From Gudongella sp046224405 (GTDB taxonomy: Bacteria > Bacillota > Clostridia > Tissierellales > Tissierellaceae), in the NCBI RefSeq assembly GCF_046224405.1, contig NZ_JBJXRK010000031.1, positions 1-24,312 of the forward strand: a stretch of DNA of 24,312 nucleotides, in the 5' to 3' direction. The number at the start of each line of letters is the position of its first letter. Position 1 is the stretch's first letter. The translations under genes were made by a program, and so were the position numbers. Below, in pieces: positions 6,076 to 13,331 of this stretch. The notes under the pieces were generated by a model. That model was not told the DNA's origin. It searched no databases and saw only the letters and a program-made list of their open reading frames with translations.

Positions 6076-7347
6076 AAGAGGTAACAATACAGTGACTTTG
6101 AATTTTTTTTCATCATACTGGATATCCATATGACCGTTGTTTCTTTCCACAGCTTCCTTAACATTTAACAAACCTATACCGTGATTTTTTGAATCAACTT
6201 TAGTGGTTTGCAGTCTGCCATCCTTATATTTTACATTCCCGTCAAATGAATTAATGACCGTTATAATAATATTACTCTTTATATACTTAATCCTAACGGA
6301 GATTTCTCCTTGTTCTTCACTTACTTTTAAAGCCCTGACTGAATTGTCAATTAGATTTCCCAGTATAACAGTCATATCAAAATCTGATACAGTAATGTCT
6401 TTTGGGATAATCACTTCAGTATCTGCTTTACCGCCCATGTCTACAACTTGCTGTAGTTTAAAGTTCAAGATACTATCAATGGCATAATTCCCGGAGCTTG
6501 AGAAATTTTTTTTATCATAAACTGAACTCTCCAGATTGTCCAAATATTTCCTCATATTGTCATATTCACCATTTCCTTGCAAATATCTTAAAGTGATTAT
6601 ATGGTTTTTTATATCATGGTTGAGAGTCTGAGTATTCTTAGCTGACTCTTGCATGATTGCCAACTGTTTTTCATAGGATTTGTTTTGCTCTTGCAGAATG
6701 AGTTTCTTTGATTTAGATAAAAATTCTTTGTATAAATTATCATATGATTCCACCAACATAATATTTATAGTCAAAACCCACAAAACCAATAAAAATACAT
6801 TCATATGTTCCAAGTTTCCTTTATCCATAAATATAATCAGGAAATATAGAGATCCAAACGAAATTATAATGCTATTAACCCAACTAAAATTGGATGTGGG
6901 GATTTCCTTTTTTACATTTTTGAATCTGGAAATTGTTAAAACGACTACCATTGAAACAATTCGTACAATCACCAGTCCAAGTATGGATCCATACTCGCTT
7001 TCCTTGAAGATTTCGATATGAAAGTAGCCAGTGGCTACGCTAACCATCACTTCAACAACCATTAATACCATGTATGCCAAAAAAGAAAAAATCATCCTTC
7101 TTTTAAGGTTTGAATGGTAATTAAGCGACAACAAAAAAAACATTGTTATATTTGCTGTCATCATCACAAACGGTACTCTTATGAAAAAAAACAATGCAGA
7201 GCTTAAAACATAATAAACAACATAGGATATTAGCTCCCTAGTCTTGGTGGTTCTTGGCTCCTCAAAAAATATATTCATTAACTTGTATATTATATAAACC
7301 CCATATGCAGATGTTAGTGCATATGTCATTTCATACAAAGTAATCAT
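6070..7347 (-). CDS. agrC: AgrC-like sensor histidine kinase
   Basis: This 425-aa membrane receptor kinase should sense the AgrD-derived peptide and phosphorylate the response regulator encoded just upstream. The first ~200 residues form about six transmembrane segments, as in AgrC. A coiled linker leads to the phospho-acceptor motif LNHDIKNH with His244. A GHKL ATPase domain follows with N-box GNLIDNSVRAL (about 330-340) and G-box KNHGIGLLNVK (about 387-397). The ATG at 7347 overlaps the TGA of agrA as ATGA, which argues for coupled translation; a GTG two codons upstream is possible. The last ~50 codons are duplicated at 2319-2476. The order regulator-kinase-AgrD-AgrB is the reverse of the usual agrBDCA. 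Confidence 0.93.
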   Translation of the reverse strand: MITLYEMTYALTSAYGVYIIYKLMNIFFEEPRTTKTRELISYVVYYVLSSALFFFIRVPFVMMTANITMFFLLSLNYHSNLKRRMIFSFLAYMVLMVVEVMVSVATGYFHIEIFKESEYGSILGLVIVRIVSMVVVLTISRFKNVKKEIPTSNFSWVNSIIISFGSLYFLIIFMDKGNLEHMNVFLLVLWVLTINIMLVESYDNLYKEFLSKSKKLILQEQNKSYEKQLAIMQESAKNTQTLNHDIKNHIITLRYLQGNGEYDNMRKYLDNLESSVYDKKNFSSSGNYAIDSILNFKLQQVVDMGGKADTEVIIPKDITVSDFDMTVILGNLIDNSVRALKVSEEQGEISVRIKYIKSNIIITVINSFDGNVKYKDGRLQTTKVDSKNHGIGLLNVKEAVERNNGHMDIQYDEKKFKVTVLLPLQ

Positions 7348-8066
7348 CGCCACCTATCCTCTTCATAAGAAATTTGTATTTCCATGACTTCCTTATACCT
7401 CAGTCTACTCACAGGTATCTTGTCCTTATTGGACATTATAATTTCATCTTTCCTAATACTAACCACGTGATCGTAATTAATAAGGTAGGATCGGTGAGGC
7501 TGCATGAATTGTGCTTCAAAAACTTTTCCTGAAATAGCCTCAATCTTATCATAGAAATGGAATGTTCCTCCTACCCCAACCAATTTGACTTCCCTTCCTG
7601 TACTTTCAAAGTATATGATATCTTTTACGGGGATCCTGTGTACATCCTGACCAATCTTAAAGGAAAACCAGCGATTTTCTTTCTCAAGCATTTTCATTGT
7701 CAGGTTTATATCTCGAATCACTTTTTCTTTATCCAGTGGCTTTTCGAGAAAGTGCAATGGTTGCACTTCAAACAATTGTCTATCGTAACAGTTTTTAGAT
7801 GAAATATACACTATTTTTGTAGTATAATCTTCCAAATCATGCCTTAAAAGCTCCCCAACATCCACACCAGTTATTCCTTCCAGCTCTATATCTAAAAAAA
7901 TCAAATCAAATCTACCTTCTGTTTTTATATGTTCAAGAAGACTTTCTCCTGAATAAAAGACTTCTACTTCTAAATCCTTCATTACTTGTTCTTGAAAATC
8001 CAAAATAATCTTTTCAAGCTGTGTGCAGATATTGTGGTCATCATCACATATGGCAATCCTAATCAT
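7344..8066 (-). CDS. agrA: AgrA-like LytTR response regulator
   Basis: This 240-aa response regulator has a receiver domain with acidic pocket D8-D9-D10, phospho-acceptor Asp59 in LIFLDIELEG, and the conserved Lys in FLEKPLD. A C-terminal LytTR DNA-binding domain runs from about residue 135 to 235 (HRIPVKDIIYFES, QPHRSYLINYDHV, IPVSRLRYKEV). I chose the ATG at 8066 because family members begin at MIRIAICDDD and GGGGG lies 9 nt upstream. A TTG at 8087 would add seven residues. It partners with the coupled AgrC. Expected targets are promoters with paired LytTR repeats, possibly agrD-agrB and the secreted proteins nearby. Confidence 0.93.
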   Translation of the reverse strand: MIRIAICDDDHNICTQLEKIILDFQEQVMKDLEVEVFYSGESLLEHIKTEGRFDLIFLDIELEGITGVDVGELLRHDLEDYTTKIVYISSKNCYDRQLFEVQPLHFLEKPLDKEKVIRDINLTMKMLEKENRWFSFKIGQDVHRIPVKDIIYFESTGREVKLVGVGGTFHFYDKIEAISGKVFEAQFMQPHRSYLINYDHVVSIRKDEIIMSNKDKIPVSRLRYKEVMEIQISYEEDRWR

Positions 8067-8144
8067 ATGTCTCATCCCCCATTCCAATGTGGATAACTCT
8101 GTCTACCCATAATCTTATCTTTTACCTTAGATGATATCATGTTT

Positions 8145-8261
8145 TCATTTAGATTCACATACATTTATTGACTGGCTGAGCACTTTTAACTCCCACAAAA
8201 AATCATTGTCAGGGTCAGGCACGCCACCGGTTTTTTCCTTATACTCAAGAGTCTTAAACAT
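8145..8261 (-). CDS. Possible 38-aa small protein upstream of agrA
   Basis: This open frame starts with ATG preceded by AGGAAG at 8-nt spacing, an acceptable ribosome site. The predicted peptide is soluble and charged (MFKTLEYKEKTGGVPDPDND..., ending VCESK) with no signal or membrane segment. It ends 78 nt before agrA on the same strand, so it may be the first gene of the agrA-agrC transcript or a leader. I do not recognise it. A chance frame cannot be excluded at this length. Confidence 0.4.
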   Translation of the reverse strand: MFKTLEYKEKTGGVPDPDNDFLWELKVLSQSINVCESK

Positions 8262-8350
8262 TCAAGGTCTTCCTGATTTTAAGTATATACACAGGGTATC
8301 GCTTGTACTGATGACTTCAACATTTGCGTTTTATTAAGGAAAGTTCTAAT

Positions 8351-8394
8351 AAAAAGACAGGTGACTGCCTCCTGTTTCAAGCGTCACCCGTCTT
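8351..8394 (-). terminator. Terminator of the TDT-DUF169 operon
   Basis: On the minus strand the arms GACGGGTGAC and GTCACCTGTC form a stem of about 10-11 bp (one mismatch) over a 17-nt loop, followed by TTTTTA. It stands about 33 bp after the DUF169 stop codon and marks the boundary with the agr region. Confidence 0.8.
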
Positions 8395-8427
8395 GCATTC
8401 AAACATGTTTACTGATTAGAGAATTGA

Positions 8428-9234
8428 CTACTTGTCAATCTCAATCTTTCCGCCGGTATATGATCCATCATCATAATTCTCATTAAACCTTATTCCGCTG
8501 GCATCAAGACCCCTATCCTTCAAACGTTGCACTATGGCTTCCTTGTTCTTATCTCTTTCAAAGGGATTGGTTGTCTCCTTTACCCCTTCCACTACCTCAT
8601 ACCACTTTTGGAAAGGAACTCCTATTCCTATTTCATCAACTTCCCAATCAGCAACCAGTCTTGTTCCCGGACATAACAATGAGATATTAATGTCCTGGGT
8701 CTTGTAGGGGTAGGTTGTCAGATCCTGGCAAACCGCCTGCAGCCCAACTGTCCTTAAATTATTGGTATATCCGTTGAAGTAGGCATGTCCCTGGAGCATT
8801 CTCATAACACAATAGGATTTTCCAACCACCACAACCACATCTGGAGCTTCCGAGTAATTTTCAAGAGGCATAACCACAATTCCAGCCGGTTCTTCAGTTA
8901 AAAACTCCATATCGGAGTTGATTTTTTTTGAGGTTTCCACATCATGGTAGATGTTCTTGCTGTACCTTCCCTTTCCATTTGCCATTGGCTCTGGAACTTC
9001 CTTCATTTTTAGGGCCATGGCTCCATTTGGACATGCCTGGTTCTCCTTGGTAAGCTTCATGGAGCTGCCTTTGCTTGCCAGCTGTACAGAGTTGCAATAT
9101 GTAACTCTACGATCCCTTTGGGGAACTTCAAAATTATCAAATTCCTCCTTGTCAAAGAAAAACTTCACTCCCACTGGCTTACGGTCAAGACCCAAGTAGG
9201 CTTCAATCATGTCCACACTGTTTTTTATGTTCAT
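8428..9234 (-). CDS. DUF169 family protein
   Basis: This 268-aa cytoplasmic protein of the DUF169 family is recognisable by the N-terminal PVGVKFF segment, the Cys motif TYCNSVQLA (Cys47), the AGIVVMPLENYSEAPDVVVVVG stretch and the CPGTRLVADW region. Five cysteines (47, 68, 142, 169, 188) are spread through the protein; some may bind metal or a cluster, but no function is established for the family. The start has GGAGGAG 5-6 nt upstream. It lies 42 bp downstream of the TDT transporter gene, with a shared terminator, so they form one operon. Confidence 0.88.
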   Translation of the reverse strand: MNIKNSVDMIEAYLGLDRKPVGVKFFFDKEEFDNFEVPQRDRRVTYCNSVQLASKGSSMKLTKENQACPNGAMALKMKEVPEPMANGKGRYSKNIYHDVETSKKINSDMEFLTEEPAGIVVMPLENYSEAPDVVVVVGKSYCVMRMLQGHAYFNGYTNNLRTVGLQAVCQDLTTYPYKTQDINISLLCPGTRLVADWEVDEIGIGVPFQKWYEVVEGVKETTNPFERDKNKEAIVQRLKDRGLDASGIRFNENYDDGSYTGGKIEIDK

Positions 9235-9276
9235 ATTTTCTCCTCCATAGATTTAATATTCTCTTTAGTACTCTAT

Positions 9277-10209
9277 CTAGGCCGCCTCTGTTTTTGCTGC
9301 AGCCGGTATCAGGTAGATCAGGTATCTTGCTAGTACATACAGAACCAGTGCAACTGCCAGAAACTCCTGAACTTTTACCAATGTAACTAAAATTGGGGAA
9401 GTGATTCCAAGTGTGGCCAGATACCCTGCAGTCGATTTGATGGATATTGCAGTTATTACCATTGGAAATGTAAATGCTGAATATGATGGATAGAATTTTA
9501 GTCCCAAGAGCTTTGGCAGCTTGGTGAGCACATATGCGTATGTCAGCTGTGACAAAACCAAAAGCAAGATCATCATGGCCATGCTCTTTACAGGGAATGC
9601 ATTCATATAGCCCGCCAGAAGAAGGCTTGCAGGTGCGCACATTATGACAAGTGTAGGCATCGCTGGTTCCGGTATCTCCCGTACCACAAAAATCCTTTTC
9701 AGGACCACTGGCAGCAGAGCAAAATATGTAGCAAGTCCAAACCAGAAAAGCAGCCTACCCAGGGCTTGCATCCCAAATGCCGGACTTGTTACTGAACCCA
9801 CCACAATTCCCACATATACTATGTACCAGGATGGAAATACCTTCTTGATATTGTAATCCTTTAAAAATCTCAGGCTGAAGCGAATAATCAAAACCCCATG
9901 TAAGGCAACTGCAAGCCCCCAAAAATATGGTGCCAGCCCAGGAAGAACCGGCTTCATGTATGTAGCCAAAAGCATCATTCCCATTGTAAATGTGGGATAT
10001 ACACTTGCAACAACAGGATTTTCCAGTTCCTTTTTAACAATGTCACCTCTTAGGGTTACCTTCATTACAATGGCAATAAATACCATAAATGCAAGCAAAC
10101 CAAAAATGCTTCTGTAATTTTCTCCGTAGCTTTGAACAAGATTTCCACTTGCAGCAAGGCCAAGGAAAAGTCCTGTTATGGGTAAAGGAAGTCTTTCAAA
10201 AATACTCAT
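9277..10209 (-). CDS. TDT-family transporter (TehA/SLAC1/Ssu1 fold)
   Basis: This is a membrane protein of about 310 aa with roughly ten hydrophobic helices and almost no soluble part. The pattern (LPLPITGLFLGLAASGNL at the start, VYPTFTMGMMLLATY, PSYSAFTFPMVITAISIKS near the end) fits the tellurite-resistance/dicarboxylate transporter (TDT) family, which includes TehA, plant SLAC1 anion channels and the yeast sulfite exporter Ssu1. The substrate cannot be read from sequence; an anion is likely. AGGAGG precedes both an in-frame TTG (10212) and the ATG (10209); I used the ATG. It is the first gene of an operon with the DUF169 gene. Confidence 0.87.
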   Translation of the reverse strand: MSIFERLPLPITGLFLGLAASGNLVQSYGENYRSIFGLLAFMVFIAIVMKVTLRGDIVKKELENPVVASVYPTFTMGMMLLATYMKPVLPGLAPYFWGLAVALHGVLIIRFSLRFLKDYNIKKVFPSWYIVYVGIVVGSVTSPAFGMQALGRLLFWFGLATYFALLPVVLKRIFVVREIPEPAMPTLVIMCAPASLLLAGYMNAFPVKSMAMMILLLVLSQLTYAYVLTKLPKLLGLKFYPSYSAFTFPMVITAISIKSTAGYLATLGITSPILVTLVKVQEFLAVALVLYVLARYLIYLIPAAAKTEAA

Positions 10210-10252
10210 CAATTATATCCTCCTTATAAGGGTTGATAAATTTTTGTCACGT

Positions 10253-10284
10253 AAAAAGATGCATTTACATATTACCATGCATCT
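10253..10284 (-). promoter_or_regulatory. Terminator-like hairpin in the TDT leader
   Basis: On the minus strand AGATGCAT, a 12-nt loop and ATGCATCT are followed directly by TTTTT, about 45 nt before the TDT start codon. The position, inside the leader of the TDT-DUF169 operon and downstream of the previous gene's own terminator, suggests attenuation. The stem is short and AT-rich, so it may be weak. Confidence 0.4.
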
Positions 10285-10361
10285 ATTTCCAGGAACAAAT
10301 TGATTTTTTTTATGAGTAATTATTATCAATAAGATTATCTAATACAGCTATTCAAATGCAC

Positions 10362-10394
10362 AAAAAAAACACCGACCACCTAAATGATCGATGT
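10362..10394 (-). terminator. Terminator of the ACR3-like transporter gene
   Basis: In the minus-strand RNA a 10-bp stem (ACAUCGAUCA with UGGUCGGUGU, including two G-U pairs) with a 6-nt loop is followed by a run of about eight U. It starts about 14 bp after the stop codon of the gene at 10409-11341. In the plus direction the two wobble positions become mismatches, so it works mainly on the minus strand. Confidence 0.8.
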
Positions 10395-10408
10395 CATGAA
10401 TGTTTGGA

Positions 10409-11341
10409 TTAATTTACTTCCAGTGCAGGTGTTGTCTCTACAGATACATAGACCCTATCCACCAGCTTCAGGTAAAGAGCCGCCCCCTGAATCTGCACAA
10501 CAAATCCAACAGCTACTATTAGGGCCACCTCAGAGCCTGCGGTCGCGAAAATTGATAGCGCTATTGCCAGCGCAATTGAAAGGTTACGCATTACCGTTCC
10601 ATAAATTAGCGCAATTCCATCTTCCCTATCAAACATGGCTTTAGCAATTAGTGTAACAATCAGAAACGCTACTGCGTATGAGGCTGAAAGCACCAGAAAT
10701 ATTTTAAGCATCATGGCTGGGTCTGCCACAATTACCTTTGCCCTCATGCCTGTGGAGATGAAAACTATACCAACAAGTGCGGCTGTGGCAATCAATGGAA
10801 TCTTCTTCTTGAACTCATTCTGGAACCTTTCCTTTCCAAACCTTTTCAGCAATAGCTTTTGGGTCCCAAACCCAAGAGCCATTGGAATGAATACAACCTT
10901 CACAATCTCATTGATGATACTTGCAAAAGGTATTCCTGCAGTCTCTCCCATGAACAGGTTAAGGTAGAATGGCATAAGGACTGAGCCCAATATAAGCCCA
11001 ATAACCATCATTTTTATTGCAGCGGAAACATTTCCCTTTGCAAATCCAGTCCAAGATATGGTCATTCCTGATGTTGGCAGCAGGGCCATCAATAGGAGCC
11101 CAATCATTATAAATGGACTGTCGGAAAAGAATATTTTACCGATTACGTAGCCCATTGCCGGGAATATTACAAAGTTAACACCCTGAGCAACCAGATGCAG
11201 CCTTGTGTTGCCTTTTGAAAACAATTCCCTGTATCTAAGTGTAATCATCATGGGATATACCATGAAGAACACGATTATTGGTACAAGTGACTTAAGGGGC
11301 GTAGGGTCAATGTAGTATCCGAATACTACCGCCACTATCAT
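10409..11341 (-). CDS. ACR3/bile acid:Na+ symporter-family transporter
   Basis: This membrane protein of at least 310 aa has about nine to ten hydrophobic helices and the BASS/ACR3 fold pattern: IGLLLMALLPTSGMTISWTG, a helix pair with conserved polar residues, and GIALIYGTVMRNLSIALAIA near the end. ACR3 proteins export arsenite; other members move organic or inorganic anions, and the substrate here is uncertain. The coding frame stays open upstream of the ATG at 11341 with a family-like N-terminus (HIKKKLVVYLPIT) but without any ATG, GTG or TTG. The good AGGAGG site at about 11406 has no usable start at correct spacing, and the 11341 ATG has no ribosome site. The true start is thus unresolved. 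The gene is alone between its own promoter and terminator. Confidence 0.82.
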   Translation of the reverse strand: MIVAVVFGYYIDPTPLKSLVPIIVFFMVYPMMITLRYRELFSKGNTRLHLVAQGVNFVIFPAMGYVIGKIFFSDSPFIMIGLLLMALLPTSGMTISWTGFAKGNVSAAIKMMVIGLILGSVLMPFYLNLFMGETAGIPFASIINEIVKVVFIPMALGFGTQKLLLKRFGKERFQNEFKKKIPLIATAALVGIVFISTGMRAKVIVADPAMMLKIFLVLSASYAVAFLIVTLIAKAMFDREDGIALIYGTVMRNLSIALAIALSIFATAGSEVALIVAVGFVVQIQGAALYLKLVDRVYVSVETTPALEVN

Positions 11342-11421
11342 TGTAATTGGTAAGTAAACAACCAGCTTCTTTTTTATATGTGCAAGGATTTTAAACGAAT
11401 TTACTCCTCCTTAAATATTGT

Positions 11422-11438
11422 ATACCCCCTTGGGGTAT
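11422..11438. promoter_or_regulatory. CsoR/CstR-type operator
   Basis: The sequence ATACCCC-CTT-GGGGTAT is a perfect 7-3-7 inverted repeat with the C-tract/G-tract flanked by AT that is typical of CsoR-family sites (copper CsoR, persulfide CstR). It lies 10 bp downstream of the -10 box of the promoter of the ACR3-like gene, covering the expected transcription start, so binding should block transcription. The regulator gene is not in the window. Confidence 0.72.
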
Positions 11439-11448
11439 TCTACTATAT

Positions 11449-11475
11449 ATTATAATGCCTCACACTTTTTGTCAA
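11449..11475 (-). promoter_or_regulatory. Sigma-A promoter of the ACR3-like gene
   Basis: TTGACA (11475-11470) and TATAAT (11454-11449) both match consensus exactly, but the spacer is only 15 bp. Overlapping -10 variants give 16-17 bp with poorer boxes. The promoter starts immediately after the terminator of the preceding aminotransferase gene and is followed by the CsoR-type operator. Confidence 0.7.
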
Positions 11476-11476
11476 G

Positions 11477-11505
11477 AAAAAATGCCGGATGGCTCCGGCA
11501 TTTTT
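11477..11505 (-). terminator. Terminator of the LysR-C39-aminotransferase operon
   Basis: The arms AATGCCGGA and TCCGGCATT with a 4-nt loop are flanked by A and T runs, giving a strong hairpin followed by six T on the minus strand. It stands 13 bp after the aminotransferase stop. The symmetric A/T flanks mean it could also work in the plus direction. Confidence 0.9.
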
Positions 11506-11518
11506 CTTGGCATATCTA

Positions 11519-12643
11519 CTATTCCAGCCCCTTGCAATAATCCTCCAGATTCTTCAAACCTTCAATTAGGATTTCCCTTGATGCTGCATACCCTATTCTA
11601 AAGCTATTTTCATATTCAAAGCAGGATCCAGGAGTAACAAATGTCTTTGAGTGCTCCATCAATCCTGTGCAAAACTCAAATGCACTAATGTCATAATCAT
11701 AGAAGACCAGTGCAGTGGTTCCTGCAATAGGCTTTACGTATGAAAACCTTTCATGGGCATTTATCCAATCATCAAGAATTTTAAGATTTTCCCTTATTAT
11801 CTTAAGGTTTCTCCCAAGTACCTTGTCCTTGTTTTCCAGGGCAAGAGCTCCAAATACCTCATCCACCACTCCACAGCTTATGATGCTGTAATCCCTGTGG
11901 CTGAAAAGTCTTTCCATCAGTTCCTCATCCCCAGTGACCAGCCATCCCAATCTTAATCCAGCCAAGGAAAATACCTTTGACATGCTGCTTGTGCCAATTC
12001 CCTTGTCATAAAGCTCTACAATGGATTTGTGGTAGCTCCCGTCCTGATTGAGTCCCCTGTAGACTTCATCGCACAGTATGTAAGCATCCACAGACTTTGC
12101 AAGAGTCACTATTTCCTCCATCATTTGGTCGGGAATTAGGGCTCCTGTGGGGTTGTTTGGATTATTGAGACAAATTATCTTGGTATCCCCGTCCACCATC
12201 TCTTTTAGTTTCTTCATGTCAGGGAGAAAATCATTCTCCTTTTGAAGGTACATAACATGGACCTCCGCCCCTAATGATTCAGGTATGGAATACAGCTGCT
12301 GATATGTTGGTATGATTGAAACGACCTTGTCCCCTGGCTCTACTATGGTATTTAAAACCAGATTGTTGGCACCTATCCCACCGTTTGTCGTGAGTATGTG
12401 ATCCCTCTCAATTCCCTTATATAGACCTGCTATGGCATCCTTAAGCCTAGGATTTCCGGTTATGTATCCATAGGTCATCTTCATGTCCAGAATTTCATCC
12501 AGTAGGCTCTCCCTGTCCACTCCTGACAGCTGGATAAGCTCTGAAAGTGACATTGAGTCCACACAGGTTTCAGCAATGTTGTATATGGCATCCATTTCAT
12601 ATTCATTCATCCACTGCTCAACCTTAAATGGTTTTATTTTCAT
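11519..12643 (-). CDS. PLP-dependent aminotransferase, class I/II
   Basis: This 374-aa fold-type I PLP enzyme has the expected motifs: the aromatic-binding region around Y113, NNPNNPTG (about 160-167), D192 and Y195 in CDEVYRG, the Schiff-base Lys223 in TSSMSKVFSLAGLRLGW, and a C-terminal Arg in SFRIGYA that should bind the substrate carboxylate. The N-terminus is short (MKIKPFKVEQWMNEYE), as in the VioD/capreomycidine-synthase-like and MalY-like branches rather than housekeeping AspC. The substrate amino acid is unknown. GGGAGGA lies 7 nt before the ATG. It is the third gene of an operon with a papain-like protein and a LysR regulator. Confidence 0.9.
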   Translation of the reverse strand: MKIKPFKVEQWMNEYEMDAIYNIAETCVDSMSLSELIQLSGVDRESLLDEILDMKMTYGYITGNPRLKDAIAGLYKGIERDHILTTNGGIGANNLVLNTIVEPGDKVVSIIPTYQQLYSIPESLGAEVHVMYLQKENDFLPDMKKLKEMVDGDTKIICLNNPNNPTGALIPDQMMEEIVTLAKSVDAYILCDEVYRGLNQDGSYHKSIVELYDKGIGTSSMSKVFSLAGLRLGWLVTGDEELMERLFSHRDYSIISCGVVDEVFGALALENKDKVLGRNLKIIRENLKILDDWINAHERFSYVKPIAGTTALVFYDYDISAFEFCTGLMEHSKTFVTPGSCFEYENSFRIGYAASREILIEGLKNLEDYCKGLE

Positions 12644-12690
12644 ATTAGTTCCTCCCAGTATTGATCTATTTTTATGGCTTATTTTATGAA

Positions 12691-13311
12691 TTATATCATA
12701 TCAGGTGCATCAATACATTTATTTCTCGTAAGGTAAATGGCTCCCTTCAAGAGGGACCTCTCCCCCACCCATTTGTCGTATGAGTAGGTTTTCTTCTGAC
12801 CCCAGTTTGAAACTGTCATGTATTCCTCACCATATATTACATCCCACCCGGTTACAGTTACCCAGTGGTTCCTCAATTCCCTGTCCGAGTAGTTCCATGT
12901 CAATAAAAGCACTGGAGTCCCCTGAGAGAGTCCTCCCCTTATGAATTTGCTGCCATCCTTCACATCAAAGATCCAGGTTCTAGTACATGGCAGCAGGTCG
13001 ACACCCTTACTGCTTGCATAACCAGTCAAGCCTCTCCCCATTTTCCCCAGATTTGGAATTCCAAAAACTCCCGGCTTGAGATAACCATAGAGATTTTCCA
13101 TGAGCCGGATAAATTCCTCCTTTGAATTGCCACCATAGAGGCTGCCAAGGTCGTTGAATTCACTGCCTAGATAATTTATCAGATTTGCAGCCGCTGCAAC
13201 GCCACAGGATCGGTCCGCCCAGAACTTTTTCTTCAATCCGGATTCCCACAGCCATTGCTGCTTCCCTCCATAATCTTCTCCGATTTGAAAGGCCGTGTGA
13301 TTTAGTATCAT
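12691..13311 (-). CDS. Papain-like C39-type cysteine peptidase/transferase
   Basis: This 206-aa protein has the catalytic arrangement of C39-like papain-fold enzymes: Cys36 in DRSCGVAAAANL at the start of a helix, His149 in LRNHWVTVTGW, and Asn169 in MTVSNWGQKKTY. There is no signal peptide or membrane segment and no attached ABC transporter, so it is not a bacteriocin exporter; it probably acts in the cytoplasm. The natural substrate is unknown; cleavage or transfer at a small-molecule amide or peptide is possible. AAAGGAAG precedes the ATG. It begins 20 bp after the LysR gene and ends 47 bp before the aminotransferase, implying one transcript and a shared pathway. Confidence 0.75.
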   Translation of the reverse strand: MILNHTAFQIGEDYGGKQQWLWESGLKKKFWADRSCGVAAAANLINYLGSEFNDLGSLYGGNSKEEFIRLMENLYGYLKPGVFGIPNLGKMGRGLTGYASSKGVDLLPCTRTWIFDVKDGSKFIRGGLSQGTPVLLLTWNYSDRELRNHWVTVTGWDVIYGEEYMTVSNWGQKKTYSYDKWVGERSLLKGAIYLTRNKCIDAPDMI

Positions 13312-13331
13312 GACAAATCTTCCTTTCCATT

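Larger units (their letters stand above)
5662..6227. repeat. Direct repeat, copy B (agrC'-agrD-agrB')
   Basis: Partner of 1915-2476, with the same content and orientation, 4 bp longer because ACTT is duplicated near the agrD stop. On its right it continues into the full agrC; on its left homology ends abruptly and cargo begins. The arrangement (full 5' gene with truncated 3' gene here, the reverse in copy A) is what a single crossover of a circle carrying this segment, or a tandem duplication, would leave. Confidence 0.97.

Noticed and set aside
8131..8337. 68-codon plus-strand frame
   Set aside because: No ribosome site. It lies antisense to the agrA leader and the small minus-strand frame, and its composition is not protein-like.
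9203..9640. 145-codon minus-strand frame overlapping the TDT and DUF169 genes
   Set aside because: Overlaps both genes in another frame, Cys/Gly/His-rich low-quality translation, no ribosome site.
10314..10328. Fur-like sequence upstream of the TDT gene (minus strand TGATAAT-A-ATTACTC)
   Set aside because: Only the left half matches fully and the right half has three mismatches. In such AT-rich DNA this is expected by chance, unlike the perfect site at 17418.
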